Translations under genes and position numbers: made by a program
Shown here: positions 35,196-44,144 of the stretch, one piece after another
Layout of the letters: each line of letters starts with the position of its first letter
Position numbering within the stretch: the stretch's first letter is position 1
The notes under the pieces: generated by a model
Database searches by the model: none
The model's input: the letters and a program-made list of their open reading frames with translations, nothing else
What the model was told of the DNA's origin: nothing
NCBI RefSeq assembly: GCF_000425845.1
Contig: NZ_AUEF01000010.1
Coordinates: forward strand, 1 to 64,000
Origin: Jeotgalicoccus psychrophilus DSM 19085
GTDB taxonomy: Bacteria; Bacillota; Bacilli; Staphylococcales; Salinicoccaceae
Reading direction: 5' to 3'
DNA: 64,000 nucleotides

Positions 35196-36557
35196 ATGTA
35201 TTTCAAACAATTTTATGATCAGAAACTTTCGCAAACTTCTTATATGGTAGCGTGTCAGAAGACAAAAGAAGCTATTATTATCGACCCGAAACGTGTACTG
35301 GATGAATACGCAGAAACAGCAAATGCTGAAGGTTTTAAAATAACACAAGCGACAGAAACGCATATTCATGCTGACTTCGCTTCAGGTCTTCGTGATACAG
35401 CACGTAAATTTGGAGCGAAACTGTTCGTGTCGGATGAAGGCGACGAACACTGGAAGTATCAGGACGTTCCGGAAGATACGGTATACCTTAAAGAAGGCGA
35501 CGTTATCAATGTCGGCAATGTTGAATTAAAAGTCATTCATACACCGGGACATACCCCTGAGAGTATATCATTCGTACTGACAGACCTTGGTGGTGGAAGT
35601 ACTGAGCCAATGGGAATATTTACAGGTGACTTTATGTTTGTCGGTGATATCGGGCGTCCGGATTTACTTGAAGAAGCAGCAAATATGAAAGGCACGACAG
35701 AAGAAGGTGCCAATTCTATGTTCAGTTCATTGCAGAAGATGGCGGATTACCCGGACTTCATGCAGGTATGGCCGGGACACGGTGCCGGAAGTGCATGCGG
35801 CAAGTCACTTGGTGCGGTGCCGTTATCAACGCTTGGTTACGAGCGCCAGAATAACTGGGTGTTCAAATATGATGATAAAGAGGCATTCATTACCGAGCTG
35901 ACAAGTGATCAGCCGGAGCCTCCGAATTACTTTGCACATATGAAAAAAGTGAACAAAGAAGGACTGCCGGAATTCAATGTGAGAGAAGTTGAAGTCGCAA
36001 CGCCGGAAACTCTCCCGGGGCAGGTATTCGACTTAAGAAGCAAAGAAATATTCAAACAAGGCTTTATGAAAGGTTCAATCAACTTACCTTATAACGGGAA
36101 ATTCCTTCAGTTCGCAGGCTGGTATATCAATTATACTGAGCCGATGACGGTAATCGCCAATCCTGAAGATAGTCAATCAATTCAGGAAGATTTGGCATCA
36201 ATCGGCTTTGATAATCTGCAGTTAATTGTACCTGCGGACCAGGCAGATAAGTATTTTAATGACTCATACGAAAATATTTCCCCGGAAATACTTGTTCAGA
36301 ATATAGATGGCATAAACATCTTGGACGTCCGTTCAAGTTCGGAATATAATGCCGGAAATATTGAAAGTGCGTCACATATTCATTTTGGTAAACTGCAAAA
36401 TGCAGAAATTCCATTCAGCAAAGAAGATAAAATTTACGTACACTGTCAGTCAGGTGTCCGTTCAGCAATCGCAATGAGTGTTTTAAAAGCCCGCGGATTC
36501 GATGATTTAATCAACGTCGAAAGAGGGTATATGGGCATTAAAGCAGTGATGAACTAA
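35196..36557 (+). CDS. cstB: Persulfide dioxygenase-sulfurtransferase CstB
   Basis: The 453-residue protein fuses an ETHE1-type metallo-beta-lactamase domain ([11 protein letters not shown] with His56, His58 and Asp60; [15 protein letters not shown]) with a degenerate rhodanese and a C-terminal active rhodanese (VHCQSGVRS, Cys417). Cys201 in GSACGKS stands where S. aureus CstB has its accessory cysteine. It oxidises low molecular weight persulfides and produces thiosulfate. It follows cstA by 32 bases and overlaps the next gene by one base. Confidence 0.95.
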   Translation: MYFKQFYDQKLSQTSYMVACQKTKEAIIIDPKRVLDEYAETANAEGFKITQATETHIHADFASGLRDTARKFGAKLFVSDEGDEHWKYQDVPEDTVYLKEGDVINVGNVELKVIHTPGHTPESISFVLTDLGGGSTEPMGIFTGDFMFVGDIGRPDLLEEAANMKGTTEEGANSMFSSLQKMADYPDFMQVWPGHGAGSACGKSLGAVPLSTLGYERQNNWVFKYDDKEAFITELTSDQPEPPNYFAHMKKVNKEGLPEFNVREVEVATPETLPGQVFDLRSKEIFKQGFMKGSINLPYNGKFLQFAGWYINYTEPMTVIANPEDSQSIQEDLASIGFDNLQLIVPADQADKYFNDSYENISPEILVQNIDGINILDVRSSSEYNAGNIESASHIHFGKLQNAEIPFSKEDKIYVHCQSGVRSAIAMSVLKARGFDDLINVERGYMGIKAVMN

Positions 36558-37336
36558 TGGATATATCATTTATAACGGTTATATTCTTTATCGGTTTTCT
36601 GGGTTCTTACATTTCCGGCATGGTGGGAATAGGCGGTTCGATTATAAAGTACCCGATGCTGCTTTATATTCCGGCTATGCTGGGATTCACTTCTTTTACA
36701 GCACATGAAGTTGCCGGCATCAGTGCAGTACAGGTGTTTTTTGCAACGATTGGAGGTGTCTGGGCGTACAGAAACAGTGGATATCTTAATCTTCGCCTGA
36801 TTATCTATATGGGCGGAGCGATCCTTTTTGGAAGTCTGCTTGGCGGATACGGCTCCGGATATCTTTCGGAACCTCAGGTGAATATTGTTTACGCGGTACT
36901 TGCAACTATTGCAGTAGTCATGATGTTTATGCCTAAAAAAGAAGTACCCTACTCGCCGGGAGATTCACTGGACTATAATAAATATCTTGCAGCGGGGCTG
37001 GCCTTTATTACAGGTACAGCTTCCGGTATTGTTGGTGCAGCGGGTGCATTTATCTTAGTGCCGATTATGCTAGTCGTTCTTAAAATACCTACACGGGTAA
37101 CAATTGCGACGAGCCTTGCTGTGACATTTATATCTTCAATTGGGACAACGGCAGGTAAAATTTTAACAGATCAGGTACTGTACGGTCCTGCGCTGATTAT
37201 GATTATTGCTAGTCTGATAGCAGCGCCTCTCGGTGCACAACTTGGCCAGAAGATGAATACAAAAATATTGCAGTGGATGCTTGCGGTTTTAATTTTAGCA
37301 ACAGCAATTAAAATATGGATTGAAATCTTACTATAG
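36557..37336 (+). CDS. tauE: TauE/SafE family sulfite exporter
   Basis: The 259-residue protein has about eight membrane segments and two TauE/SafE half-motifs ([26 protein letters not shown] and [23 protein letters not shown]). In S. aureus the cst locus also carries a tauE; it is thought to remove sulfite or a related sulfur oxyanion. Its ATG overlaps the cstB stop, so the two are translationally coupled. Confidence 0.92.
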   Translation: MDISFITVIFFIGFLGSYISGMVGIGGSIIKYPMLLYIPAMLGFTSFTAHEVAGISAVQVFFATIGGVWAYRNSGYLNLRLIIYMGGAILFGSLLGGYGSGYLSEPQVNIVYAVLATIAVVMMFMPKKEVPYSPGDSLDYNKYLAAGLAFITGTASGIVGAAGAFILVPIMLVVLKIPTRVTIATSLAVTFISSIGTTAGKILTDQVLYGPALIMIIASLIAAPLGAQLGQKMNTKILQWMLAVLILATAIKIWIEILL

Positions 37337-37349
37337 GGCAGGGATAATT

Positions 37350-37775
37350 ATGGCTCATTTAAAAACAGTTTGGAACGGAAGTACGAAAGGAACAGGTACA
37401 ATTACAGCAGATAAAATGGATACTCAGATTGCGATTCCGACCGTTTCCGGAGGCAGCGGCGACGGTGCGAACCCTACAGATCTGCTCGCAGCATCGGCAG
37501 CATCCTGTTATGCGATGACACTGATTGCACTGACCGCTGCGAGAAAATTGCCGGTAATAGGTCTCGCGATGACAACAGATGCAGTGAATTCGAAAGATAA
37601 AGGATTAAAAATCGTTCACTATCCTGAAGTCAGTCTTCCTGAGAGTGCAACTGAAGAAGAGATTAAATTTGTGGAACGTGCATTTAATACTGCAGATATG
37701 GGTTGTCATATCGGCAATCTGCTTAAAAGAGCAGATGCAGAAATTAAGATAGAAGGAAAAATTACACTGATATAA
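37350..37775 (+). CDS. OsmC/Ohr family peroxiredoxin-like protein
   Basis: The 141-residue protein has the OsmC fold with both active cysteines, in AASCYAMTL and ADMGCHIGNLL. Ohr/OsmC enzymes reduce organic hydroperoxides with thiol cofactors. It starts 13 bases after tauE, after GGCAGGG, and sits in the persulfide operon, so a role on organic persulfides or sulfur-derived peroxides is a fair inference. The longer in-frame reading overlaps tauE. Confidence 0.85.
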   Translation: MAHLKTVWNGSTKGTGTITADKMDTQIAIPTVSGGSGDGANPTDLLAASAASCYAMTLIALTAARKLPVIGLAMTTDAVNSKDKGLKIVHYPEVSLPESATEEEIKFVERAFNTADMGCHIGNLLKRADAEIKIEGKITLI

Positions 37776-37806
37776 CAAAAATGCTGTTTTAATGAGGAGT
37801 GTTTGA

Positions 37807-39189
37807 ATGTCGAATCAATTAAGACCTTTATTTCATGAACCAGAAACTGAAGACTATTTAAATGCTGCAAAAGAAGCGGCAAAAATGCTTAAAAATACTG
37901 CAATTGAAACACCGGAAGGTATGTACTGGGAAGAAGAACCATTTTCTCCGGCTGAACCTCATGAAAACACATTTATGGGACAGTTTTCTTTATACAGCGG
38001 TTCACCGGGTGTGATTTATTTTCTGACTCAGCTGGCACGAGCGGCTGATGATAACAGTTATTTAGACGATGCTGTTAAAGCTGGGAAGTATATTATCAGC
38101 AACTGGGACTGTGAAGTGAGAATGCAGCAGTACGGCGGTAATATCGAGCATTCAGAGTGGGGTGTGCTGAACGGTGTGACAGGGATTGCGTATGTATTTG
38201 GTGAGCTGGCAGAAGTTTCAGGGATGGCTGAATTTGATGAATTTGCAATTCAGCTGATTGAAGAAACGGCTGATGCGGCACGTCAGACAGATAAAGGAAT
38301 TGTCTGGACAGGTGAACCTGCGATTTTCTTTGACTCCGGTATTATATTATTTTTAATTAAAGCAGCAGAAAAATATAAGAGAACAGACTGGCATGAACTT
38401 GCTTTAAAAGCAGGCGGGAAAATTCTGAATGAGGGACAGGAAAAAGAAGGTCAGATGACATGGCCGACAATCAATCCGGCTTATTTCGGAATTCCTGAAG
38501 ACAGTGTAATGCCGAACTATTTTTACGGTACAGCAGGCGTTGCATATGCGATGGCATCTTTATATGAAGAAAATAAAGATGAAAGATATCTTGCAGCAGC
38601 TGAAAAAGGTGTAAAATATATTCAAGCGATTGCGACTGTTGAAGGAGACAATATTTTATTTCCGCACAGCTTTCCCTATTTAAAAGATGTGCATTATCTT
38701 GGGCTGTGTCACGGTGCAGCAGGAACTATCCGCTTGTTTTACAAACTGTATAAAGTGACTGGTGAAACGGAATATAAAGAGTGTACAGAAAATATCGTCA
38801 ATGGAATTTTAAATACAGGCGCACCGGAACTTCATTCAGACGGCTACTGGAACGTCGCATCACAGTGCTGCGGTTCTGCAGGCATGAGCAGCGTGTTTCT
38901 TGGTCTGTGGGCAGAGACCGGTGAAGATAAGTATTTAAATTATGCGAAACGCGTTGGCAAGCAGCTGCTGAGCGAAAGCGTCTATGAAGAAAATACTGGA
39001 GCATGCTGGTATCATGCGTTCGACAGAACGAATCCTGAACATGTGACTGCGAAAATCGGTTATCTTGACGGATCTTCAGGCATCGCAGCTGAGTTGGTTC
39101 AGCTTTACCAGGCGGTGACGAATGATTTCGATATACTGAGACTGCCGGATGACCCGTATCCGAAAACAAAAACTCCCTCAGCAAAATAG
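37807..39189 (+). CDS. Stand-alone LanC-like cyclase/thiol-addition protein
   Basis: The 460-residue protein shows the LanC alpha/alpha toroid with six visible GxxG repeats (about residues 65, 123, 241, 303, 356 and 422). Zinc ligands are Cys301 (GLCHGAAG), Cys354 and Cys355 (SQCCGSAG). In NisC and human LANCL1 the last motif is CHG; here His is replaced by Cys, as in the CCG-type cyclase domains of ProcM-like LanM enzymes. It lacks any dehydratase domain and there is no lantibiotic precursor nearby. It follows osmC by 31 bases after GAGGAG, with no terminator before it, so it is the last gene of the CstR-controlled operon. It may add a thiol or persulfide to dehydroamino acids; that is inference. 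Confidence 0.85.
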   Translation: MSNQLRPLFHEPETEDYLNAAKEAAKMLKNTAIETPEGMYWEEEPFSPAEPHENTFMGQFSLYSGSPGVIYFLTQLARAADDNSYLDDAVKAGKYIISNWDCEVRMQQYGGNIEHSEWGVLNGVTGIAYVFGELAEVSGMAEFDEFAIQLIEETADAARQTDKGIVWTGEPAIFFDSGIILFLIKAAEKYKRTDWHELALKAGGKILNEGQEKEGQMTWPTINPAYFGIPEDSVMPNYFYGTAGVAYAMASLYEENKDERYLAAAEKGVKYIQAIATVEGDNILFPHSFPYLKDVHYLGLCHGAAGTIRLFYKLYKVTGETEYKECTENIVNGILNTGAPELHSDGYWNVASQCCGSAGMSSVFLGLWAETGEDKYLNYAKRVGKQLLSESVYEENTGACWYHAFDRTNPEHVTAKIGYLDGSSGIAAELVQLYQAVTNDFDILRLPDDPYPKTKTPSAK

Positions 39190-39204
39190 CTGAAGGAGTT
39201 TTTA
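39171..39204 (+). terminator. Terminator after the lanC-like gene
   Basis: AACTCCCTCAGC and GCTGAAGGAGTT pair across the stop codon with one mismatch and a T-run. No comparable terminator occurs between cstA and here. Confidence 0.85.
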
Positions 39205-39214
39205 AATTGCTTAA

Positions 39215-40210
39215 TTATTCATTTTTTAAATTAACAATCGTACGGCCTCTGACCTTGCCGTCGATTATATCATGAAGAACTTGCGGAAGCTCTTCGAGAG
39301 TGACTTCATTAACGACATCTTTGTCGAGAATTTCAGGTTTTAAATCCTTCGCCAGTCTATCCCAAACTTTTATACGCTGTTCCATGGGATAGAATACAGA
39401 ATCAACACCGAGCCAGTGAATACCGCGTCCGATAAACGGCAATACAGTCGTATGGACTTGAATACCTCCAACCAGTCCGAATGTAGCAAGTGCACCTTCG
39501 GGTTTAAGCGTTTTAATAATATACTCTGTCGTTTTCCCGCCGACTGGATCAATTGCCGCTTGATACTGAGGTTTATGAACGGGCTTTTTATCATCATTAA
39601 CTACATCATCACGGTGAATGATTTTCTTCGCACCAAGTGATGTTAAATAATCTTCTTCATCCATGCTGCCTGTACTTGCAACGACGTCGTAACCTAAAGC
39701 AGCGAGCATGCTAATCGATAAACTCCCGGCACCGCCAGAAGCACCGGCAACGAGCACTTCACCGTTATCCGGTGTAACGCCTGCCCGTTCAAGTTTTGAA
39801 ATAGAAATACCTGCAGTAAAACCGGCTGTCCCAAGTTCCATCGACTCTTTTAATGTCAGTCCGTCAGGTAACAAAACGACATATTCAGCAGGAATACGTG
39901 CGACTTCAGAAAAGCCGCCTGAAATACCTGTCCCAATTTTATAACTCGTCGCGATGACTGAATCACCCTTTTTAAACTTGTCATCAGTGGATTCAATTAC
40001 TACTCCAGCAAGATCAATCCCCGGAATAATCGGGAAGTCTTCAGCAATCTGACCTTCCGCCGCGACCATGCCATCTTTATAATTCACACTGGAATAGTGA
40101 ACGTCAATCAGCACATCACCTTCGGATAAATCATCTACATTTAAATTTTTAATACTCATCTCTGTGCCTTCGTCTGTCTTATCAGCAACTAAAGCTTTGA
40201 AAGAATTCAT
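39215..40210 (-). CDS. YhdH/YhfP family quinone oxidoreductase (acrylyl-CoA reductase-like)
   Basis: The 331-residue medium-chain reductase lacks the zinc ligands and has the NADPH-binding stretch VLVAGASGGAGSLSISMLAALGY. SSVNYKDGMVA, PGIDLAGVV and FGLVGGIQVHTTVLPFIGRGIHWLGVDSV are typical of YhdH/YhfP/AcuI proteins. It probably reduces an activated double bond such as acrylyl-CoA or a quinone. AGGAGG precedes the ATG. It is a single gene convergent with the cst operon. Confidence 0.87.
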   Translation of the reverse strand: MNSFKALVADKTDEGTEMSIKNLNVDDLSEGDVLIDVHYSSVNYKDGMVAAEGQIAEDFPIIPGIDLAGVVIESTDDKFKKGDSVIATSYKIGTGISGGFSEVARIPAEYVVLLPDGLTLKESMELGTAGFTAGISISKLERAGVTPDNGEVLVAGASGGAGSLSISMLAALGYDVVASTGSMDEEDYLTSLGAKKIIHRDDVVNDDKKPVHKPQYQAAIDPVGGKTTEYIIKTLKPEGALATFGLVGGIQVHTTVLPFIGRGIHWLGVDSVFYPMEQRIKVWDRLAKDLKPEILDKDVVNEVTLEELPQVLHDIIDGKVRGRTIVNLKNE

Positions 40211-40399
40211 TATGAGCCTCCTAAAATTATTATTGTTTATATCTTCCCTGGGGCAGGAGGAGATAATCGTTAAATAAAGATTATGAGTACTTTCTTATTT
40301 ATCACACTTTATTTGTATCCGCTTTCATATAATTGCTTGTAATATTCAGATAATAATAATATACTCAAGTTGTATTCATTATTCTCTAGGAGGAATTAC

Positions 40400-41587
40400 A
40401 TGTCAAAACAAATTTTTGAGATTGATTTAACCAAGAAAATGCATGAGCAAAAGCACCCCGGTCACAATCGCTGGCATCCTGACATCCCCGCAGCCTTCTC
40501 CGTAAATCCAGGCGAATCATTTAAACTTGAGTGCCTCGACTGGACAGACGGTCAGATTTCAAATAATGACGATCCTTCAGATATTGCAGATGTAAACTTA
40601 AAACGCGTTCACGTATTGAGCGGGCCTGTCCATATTAATGGTGTAGAACCTGGTGACTTACTCGTTGTTGATATTTTAGATATTGGCACATTCAGTGCAC
40701 ATGAGTGGGGTTTTAATGGCATTTTTGCTAAAGAGAATGGCGGTAGTTTCCTGGTAGATCATTATCCCAATGCTGCAAAATCAATTTGGGATTTTGAAGG
40801 GATTTACGCAACGAGCAGACATGTCCCTAACGTTAAATTTGCAGGTATTATCCATCCTGGTTTAATCGGTGTTGCACCGTCTCAGGAGTTACTGGATAAA
40901 TGGAATAAAAGAGAGAAAGCTTTAGTTGATACTAATCCCGCGCGTGTACCGGCATTAGCAGAACTGCCAGATGAAGATTCTGTTGTCTTAGGAACATTAA
41001 AAGGAGAAGCTTTTGACCGTGTTGCACGCGAAGGAGCAAGAACTGTTCCTCCTAGAGAAAACGGTGGTAACTGTGATATTAAAAATTTATCCAAAGGATC
41101 GAGAATCTATTTCCCTGTATTTGTTGAAGGTGCTAAATTATCTGCTGGTGACCTTCACTTTTCGCAAGGTGACGGAGAAATTACATTCTGCGGCGGAATA
41201 GAAATGCCGGGATGGATTGAGCTTAAAGTAGATGTAATTAAAGGCGGTATGAAGAAGCATAAGATTGAACATAATCCTGCTTTCCAGCCGGGACCTGTAA
41301 TGCCTCACTACAATGAATATCTGGTTTTCCAAGGTATTTCAGTTAATGAGTTTTCGGGTGATCAGACTTATCTGGATGCAAATACTGCATACAGAAACGC
41401 ATGTCTAAACGCTATCGAATACTTAAAAACGCGCGGCTTCACCGGAGAGCAGGCATATATGCTGTTAGGATCAGCACCTGTACAGGGGAATATTGCAGGG
41501 ATAGTGGATATACCTAATGCATGCTGTACATTATCACTTCCTAAAGAAATTTTTGACGAAAATATCATTCCGGAGCTGGAGAAATAA
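40400..41587 (+). CDS. fmdA: Formamidase/acetamidase (FmdA/AmdA family)
   Basis: The 395-residue protein matches the FmdA family: PGHNRWHPDIP near the N-terminus, DILDIGTFSAHEWGFNGIF, FAGIIHPGLIGVAPS, RENGGNCDIKNLSKGSRIYFPVFVEGAKLSAGDLHFSQGDGE with the metal-binding residues, and the C-terminal DIPNACCTLSLP. It hydrolyses formamide or a short amide to ammonia and the acid. The ATG at 40400 follows AGGAGG. The next gene begins at the base after its stop. Confidence 0.93.
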   Translation: MSKQIFEIDLTKKMHEQKHPGHNRWHPDIPAAFSVNPGESFKLECLDWTDGQISNNDDPSDIADVNLKRVHVLSGPVHINGVEPGDLLVVDILDIGTFSAHEWGFNGIFAKENGGSFLVDHYPNAAKSIWDFEGIYATSRHVPNVKFAGIIHPGLIGVAPSQELLDKWNKREKALVDTNPARVPALAELPDEDSVVLGTLKGEAFDRVAREGARTVPPRENGGNCDIKNLSKGSRIYFPVFVEGAKLSAGDLHFSQGDGEITFCGGIEMPGWIELKVDVIKGGMKKHKIEHNPAFQPGPVMPHYNEYLVFQGISVNEFSGDQTYLDANTAYRNACLNAIEYLKTRGFTGEQAYMLLGSAPVQGNIAGIVDIPNACCTLSLPKEIFDENIIPELEK

Positions 41588-41851
41588 ATGCCGAGATATA
41601 CTTTTTTATGTGAAGCATGCGGAGAGCATGATGCATGGAAATCAATGTCCTCTGATGTTACTAATGATGTCTGTCCGGATTGTAGCAAAGAAACAAAACG
41701 TGTGTACAATGGATTTCAGGTAAGCAAAATGGATGCTAAGCTGAAAAGTCATATTGAACAAGGTATGACACCTAAAGTAGTAACTAAAAATAATCTGCCC
41801 CAAAGTAATATGAAACAGCAAAACAGAAACCCAAGACCCTGGATGATGTAA
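41588..41851 (+). CDS. fmdB: FmdB-type zinc ribbon protein
   Basis: The 87-residue protein begins with a zinc ribbon of two CxxC pairs (FLCEACGEH and DVCPDCSKET), followed by a basic, Gln/Asn-rich tail. FmdB proteins accompany formamidase and have been proposed to regulate it. The gene starts immediately after fmdA, consistent with coupled translation. Confidence 0.85.
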   Translation: MPRYTFLCEACGEHDAWKSMSSDVTNDVCPDCSKETKRVYNGFQVSKMDAKLKSHIEQGMTPKVVTKNNLPQSNMKQQNRNPRPWMM

Positions 41852-41929
41852 TATAAGAAACTGTAAAGGTGACTGCTGTCTGCTTTTACAGTTTCTTTAA
41901 TATTTGAGGTTAATTAAGGGGAGATTTAC

Positions 41930-42712
41930 ATGAAAATGATCGTGGGTATGGATTCATTTAAAGGGAGCCTGTCTTCTGCTGATGCAAATATGGCAGTTGA
42001 AAATGGTATAAAACAGGTGTTTTCGGATGCGCTGGTAAAATCATTTACCATGGCTGACGGTGGTGAAGGTACCGCCCAAACACTCGTTGACGGTATGAAC
42101 GGCAGTACGGTTGAGATAACAGTAACAGGTCCGCTCGGCACACCGGTTCAAGCTTCATACGGTTTAATTAAAGAGGAAAATCTTGCAATTATAGAAGTTG
42201 CATCAGCATGCGGGTTAACATTGTTGTCTAAAGATCAGCTGAATCCGCTTATAACCACAACTTACGGTGTCGGTGAATTAATTAATCATGCTTTTAAGAA
42301 TGGTGCGAGAAAATTCATCATCGGTCTAGGCGGCAGTTCAACGAATGACGGCGGTGTCGGTATGCTGCAGGCGATGGGCTACGAGTTTATGGATGTTCTT
42401 GGTGTTGAATCAGAAATGGAAGTCGCAGATTTGGTCATTACGGGTGAAGGCAGAATTGATGCACAGACATCGATGGGGAAAGTACCTGCAGGCATGGCGA
42501 ATATGGCTGGAAAGTTTAACATTCCTGTTATTGCTGTCGGCGGGAGCCTGACTGAAGATGCTTACAATCTTAATCATCATGGAATAAATGCGGTATTTTC
42601 AATTCAGAATGAACCAGTGTCTGTTGAACAGGCGATGGAAAGTGAACGGACACAAAAGAATATTGAAAAAACTGTTGAACAGATAATGCGGGTGCTGAAT
42701 ATTAGTTCGTAA
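41930..42712 (+). pseudogene. Glycerate kinase with a large in-frame internal deletion
   Basis: The N-terminal part (IVGMDSFKGSLSSADA, MADGGEGTAQTLVDG, GLGGSSTNDGGVGMLQAMGYEF) and the C-terminal part (ADLVITGEGRIDAQTSMGKVPAGMA, PVIAVGG) are normal for glycerate kinases of the GlxK/GarK family, which are about 370-380 residues. Here the product has 260 because DVLG is joined directly to VESEMEVADLV near 42400. The missing piece, roughly 115-120 residues, carries the ACDVxNPL and GAAGGLG regions that form much of the active site. The frame is open and the ribosome site (AAGGGGAG) is intact, so it may still be translated, but activity is improbable. Confidence 0.75.
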
Positions 42713-42722
42713 TTTTAAATGA

Positions 42723-42764
42723 AAACGGCCGGAGAATCCTAATGATGGATTTTCCGGCCGTTAT
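42723..42764 (+). terminator. Terminator after the glycerate kinase gene
   Basis: AAAACGGCCGGAGAATCC and GGATTTTCCGGCCGTT form a long GC-rich stem, with a short T-rich tail. Confidence 0.85.
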
Positions 42765-42779
42765 TTAGTTAAAAAATGA

Positions 42780-42900
42780 TGGGACTGGTATGAAATGCTT
42801 TCATGTGTATCCACAACTCGTGGGATTGGTAAGAGATGTTTTCATGCGTATCCACAACTCACGGGACTGGTATGAAAGACTTTCATGTGTATCCCAGCCC
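42780..42900. repeat. Three copies of a 41-bp tandem repeat
   Basis: Units begin at 42780, 42821 and 42862. Each reads approximately GGGACTGGTATGAAA, then CTTTCATGTGTATCC, with ACAACTC at the end of units 1 and 2 and AGCCC at the end of unit 3. Each unit contains an inner dyad (perfect in unit 3: ATGAAAG-A-CTTTCAT), and unit 3 can pair its GGG-CTGG start with its CCAG-CCC end. It fills the space between the glycerate kinase terminator and the dsbA-like gene stop. Confidence 0.85.
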
Positions 42901-42912
42901 TATAGATTCAAA

Positions 42913-43560
42913 TTATTCAGTTTCCTGTCCTTCGTGGTAAATCTTTTCCAATGCTTCCTGGAATAATTCAACGGGCTGTGCACCTGAGATTGAATATTTA
43001 TCATTAACGAGGAAGAATGGTACTCCCTGAATACCAAGGCTTGATGCTTGTGAGATATCCACATTAACATCCTGGTTGTACTGATCGCTATTTACGATTT
43101 CACGTACAGCAGCACCGTCTAAACCAACTGATTCTGACAGACGTGCTAGTGTATCTTCATCGTTCAGCACTTCGCCGTTTGTAAAGTGTGCATCGTATAG
43201 TGCTTTAAAGAATTCTGTGCCTTTACCTTGTTCTTTCGCATACTGGAATACGCGGTGAGCGTCCAGTGTGTTTGTTAATTTAGCAGTCTCATAATTAATT
43301 TCCACACCTGCCTGTTCAGCAGTTTCTGTTACTTGTCCAAACATGCCTTTAGCACGTTCTTCTGGAATACCTTTCATTTTAGCGAAAGTTTCCGCATACG
43401 TTTCACCTGGAGTATATTCAGCATCCGGCATCAGCTGGAAACTCTTGTACTCAATTTCAACTTCGTCTTTATGTTCGAATGTTTTAAGCGCGTTGTCTAA
43501 GTTTGCCTGTCCAATAAAGCAGAACGGACAGACGAAATCTGACCATATTGTAATTTTCAT
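42913..43560 (-). CDS. DsbA family oxidoreductase, FrnE-like
   Basis: The 215-residue protein has the thioredoxin-type CPFC active site near the N-terminus (IWSDFVCPFCFIGQ), a helical insert, and the cis-Pro region GIQGVPFFLVNDKYSISGAQP. No signal peptide is present, so it acts in the cytosol as a disulfide oxidoreductase or isomerase, like FrnE of Deinococcus. Its ATG overlaps by one base the stop of a 51-residue Cys-containing gene, so the two are coupled. Confidence 0.9.
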   Translation of the reverse strand: MKITIWSDFVCPFCFIGQANLDNALKTFEHKDEVEIEYKSFQLMPDAEYTPGETYAETFAKMKGIPEERAKGMFGQVTETAEQAGVEINYETAKLTNTLDAHRVFQYAKEQGKGTEFFKALYDAHFTNGEVLNDEDTLARLSESVGLDGAAVREIVNSDQYNQDVNVDISQASSLGIQGVPFFLVNDKYSISGAQPVELFQEALEKIYHEGQETE

Positions 43561-43715
43561 TATTTTTTATCCTCTTTCTCTTCGTTGATTGGACCGCAAA
43601 TACCGGTCTCGAAGTCACATACCATACCTGAAGTACCAAGATCTAAAGTTTCAATCCCTTTAATTTCTTTAGGTTCTTCTTTTGAAGTAATATTTTCATT
43701 TTCTTTTACACTCAC
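43560..43715 (-). CDS. 51-residue protein with a C-x6-C motif, coupled to the DsbA-like gene
   Basis: A GTG at 43715, preceded by AAAGGAG at good spacing, opens a 51-codon frame. The product is acidic and contains LGTSGMVCDFETGICGPI in the middle; the two cysteines in CDFETGIC are the notable feature. The stop TAA shares a base with the ATG of the DsbA-like gene. I do not recognise a named family. It could be a substrate, redox partner or metal-binding accessory of the oxidoreductase. Confidence 0.7.
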   Translation of the reverse strand: MSVKENENITSKEEPKEIKGIETLDLGTSGMVCDFETGICGPINEEKEDKK

Positions 43716-43800
43716 AATTAAAACTCCTTTCGTGTAAAGTAGAACTGTAACTGTCTATAATTTTAACAGGCAGGAAGGAATTGCACGATAAAACTGCTTG

Positions 43801-44037
43801 CTACTCGTGCACTGCTGCGATAACTTTATCAGGATTAAAACCTGAAATAATCTGGCCATTAATAATTGTCTGGGGCACTGTGAATTTTCTCGTGCTGCCG
43901 ATTAGTTTAACGATGGAAATCGGATTAATATCCACGTTAACCTCTTTATATGAAACATCCATAGAATCCAGCAAATCTTTTGCCATACCGCATACCGGAC
44001 ATGTTGCTGATGTAAAGATTTTTACCTGTTCACTCAT
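43801..44037 (-). CDS. Glutaredoxin-like protein
   Basis: The 78-residue protein has the CPVC active site (SATCPVCGMAK), the TVPQ cis-Pro segment and a GFNP end, as in glutaredoxin/NrdH-type proteins. In organisms with bacillithiol such proteins may act as bacilliredoxin-like or thioredoxin-reductase-dependent reductants. GAGGAAA precedes the ATG. It lies just upstream of the Cys peptide and DsbA-like genes on the same strand. Confidence 0.9.
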   Translation of the reverse strand: MSEQVKIFTSATCPVCGMAKDLLDSMDVSYKEVNVDINPISIVKLIGSTRKFTVPQTIINGQIISGFNPDKVIAAVHE

Positions 44038-44101
44038 AAAGTTTCCTCTTTCATTCCTATTAGTTACTTAATTTTAACAGGATAATTGTTCAATAACGAA
44101 A

Positions 44102-44136
44102 AAACTGCCTGCAGCTCAATGAGCTGCGGGCAGTTT
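44102..44136 (-). terminator. Terminator of the catalase gene
   Basis: AAACTGCCTGCAGCTC and GAGCTGCGGGCAGTTT form a 16-bp stem with one GT-type mismatch and an AAT loop, with a T-run on the minus strand. Confidence 0.9.
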
Positions 44137-44144
44137 AATATAAT

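Noticed and set aside
38036-38050. A TGGCAC sequence as a sigma-54 promoter
   Set aside because: It lies inside the lanC-like coding region and lacks the TTGC element at the right distance.
42780-42900. CRISPR array
   Set aside because: The three units are contiguous with a 41-bp period and have no variable spacers; no cas genes are nearby.
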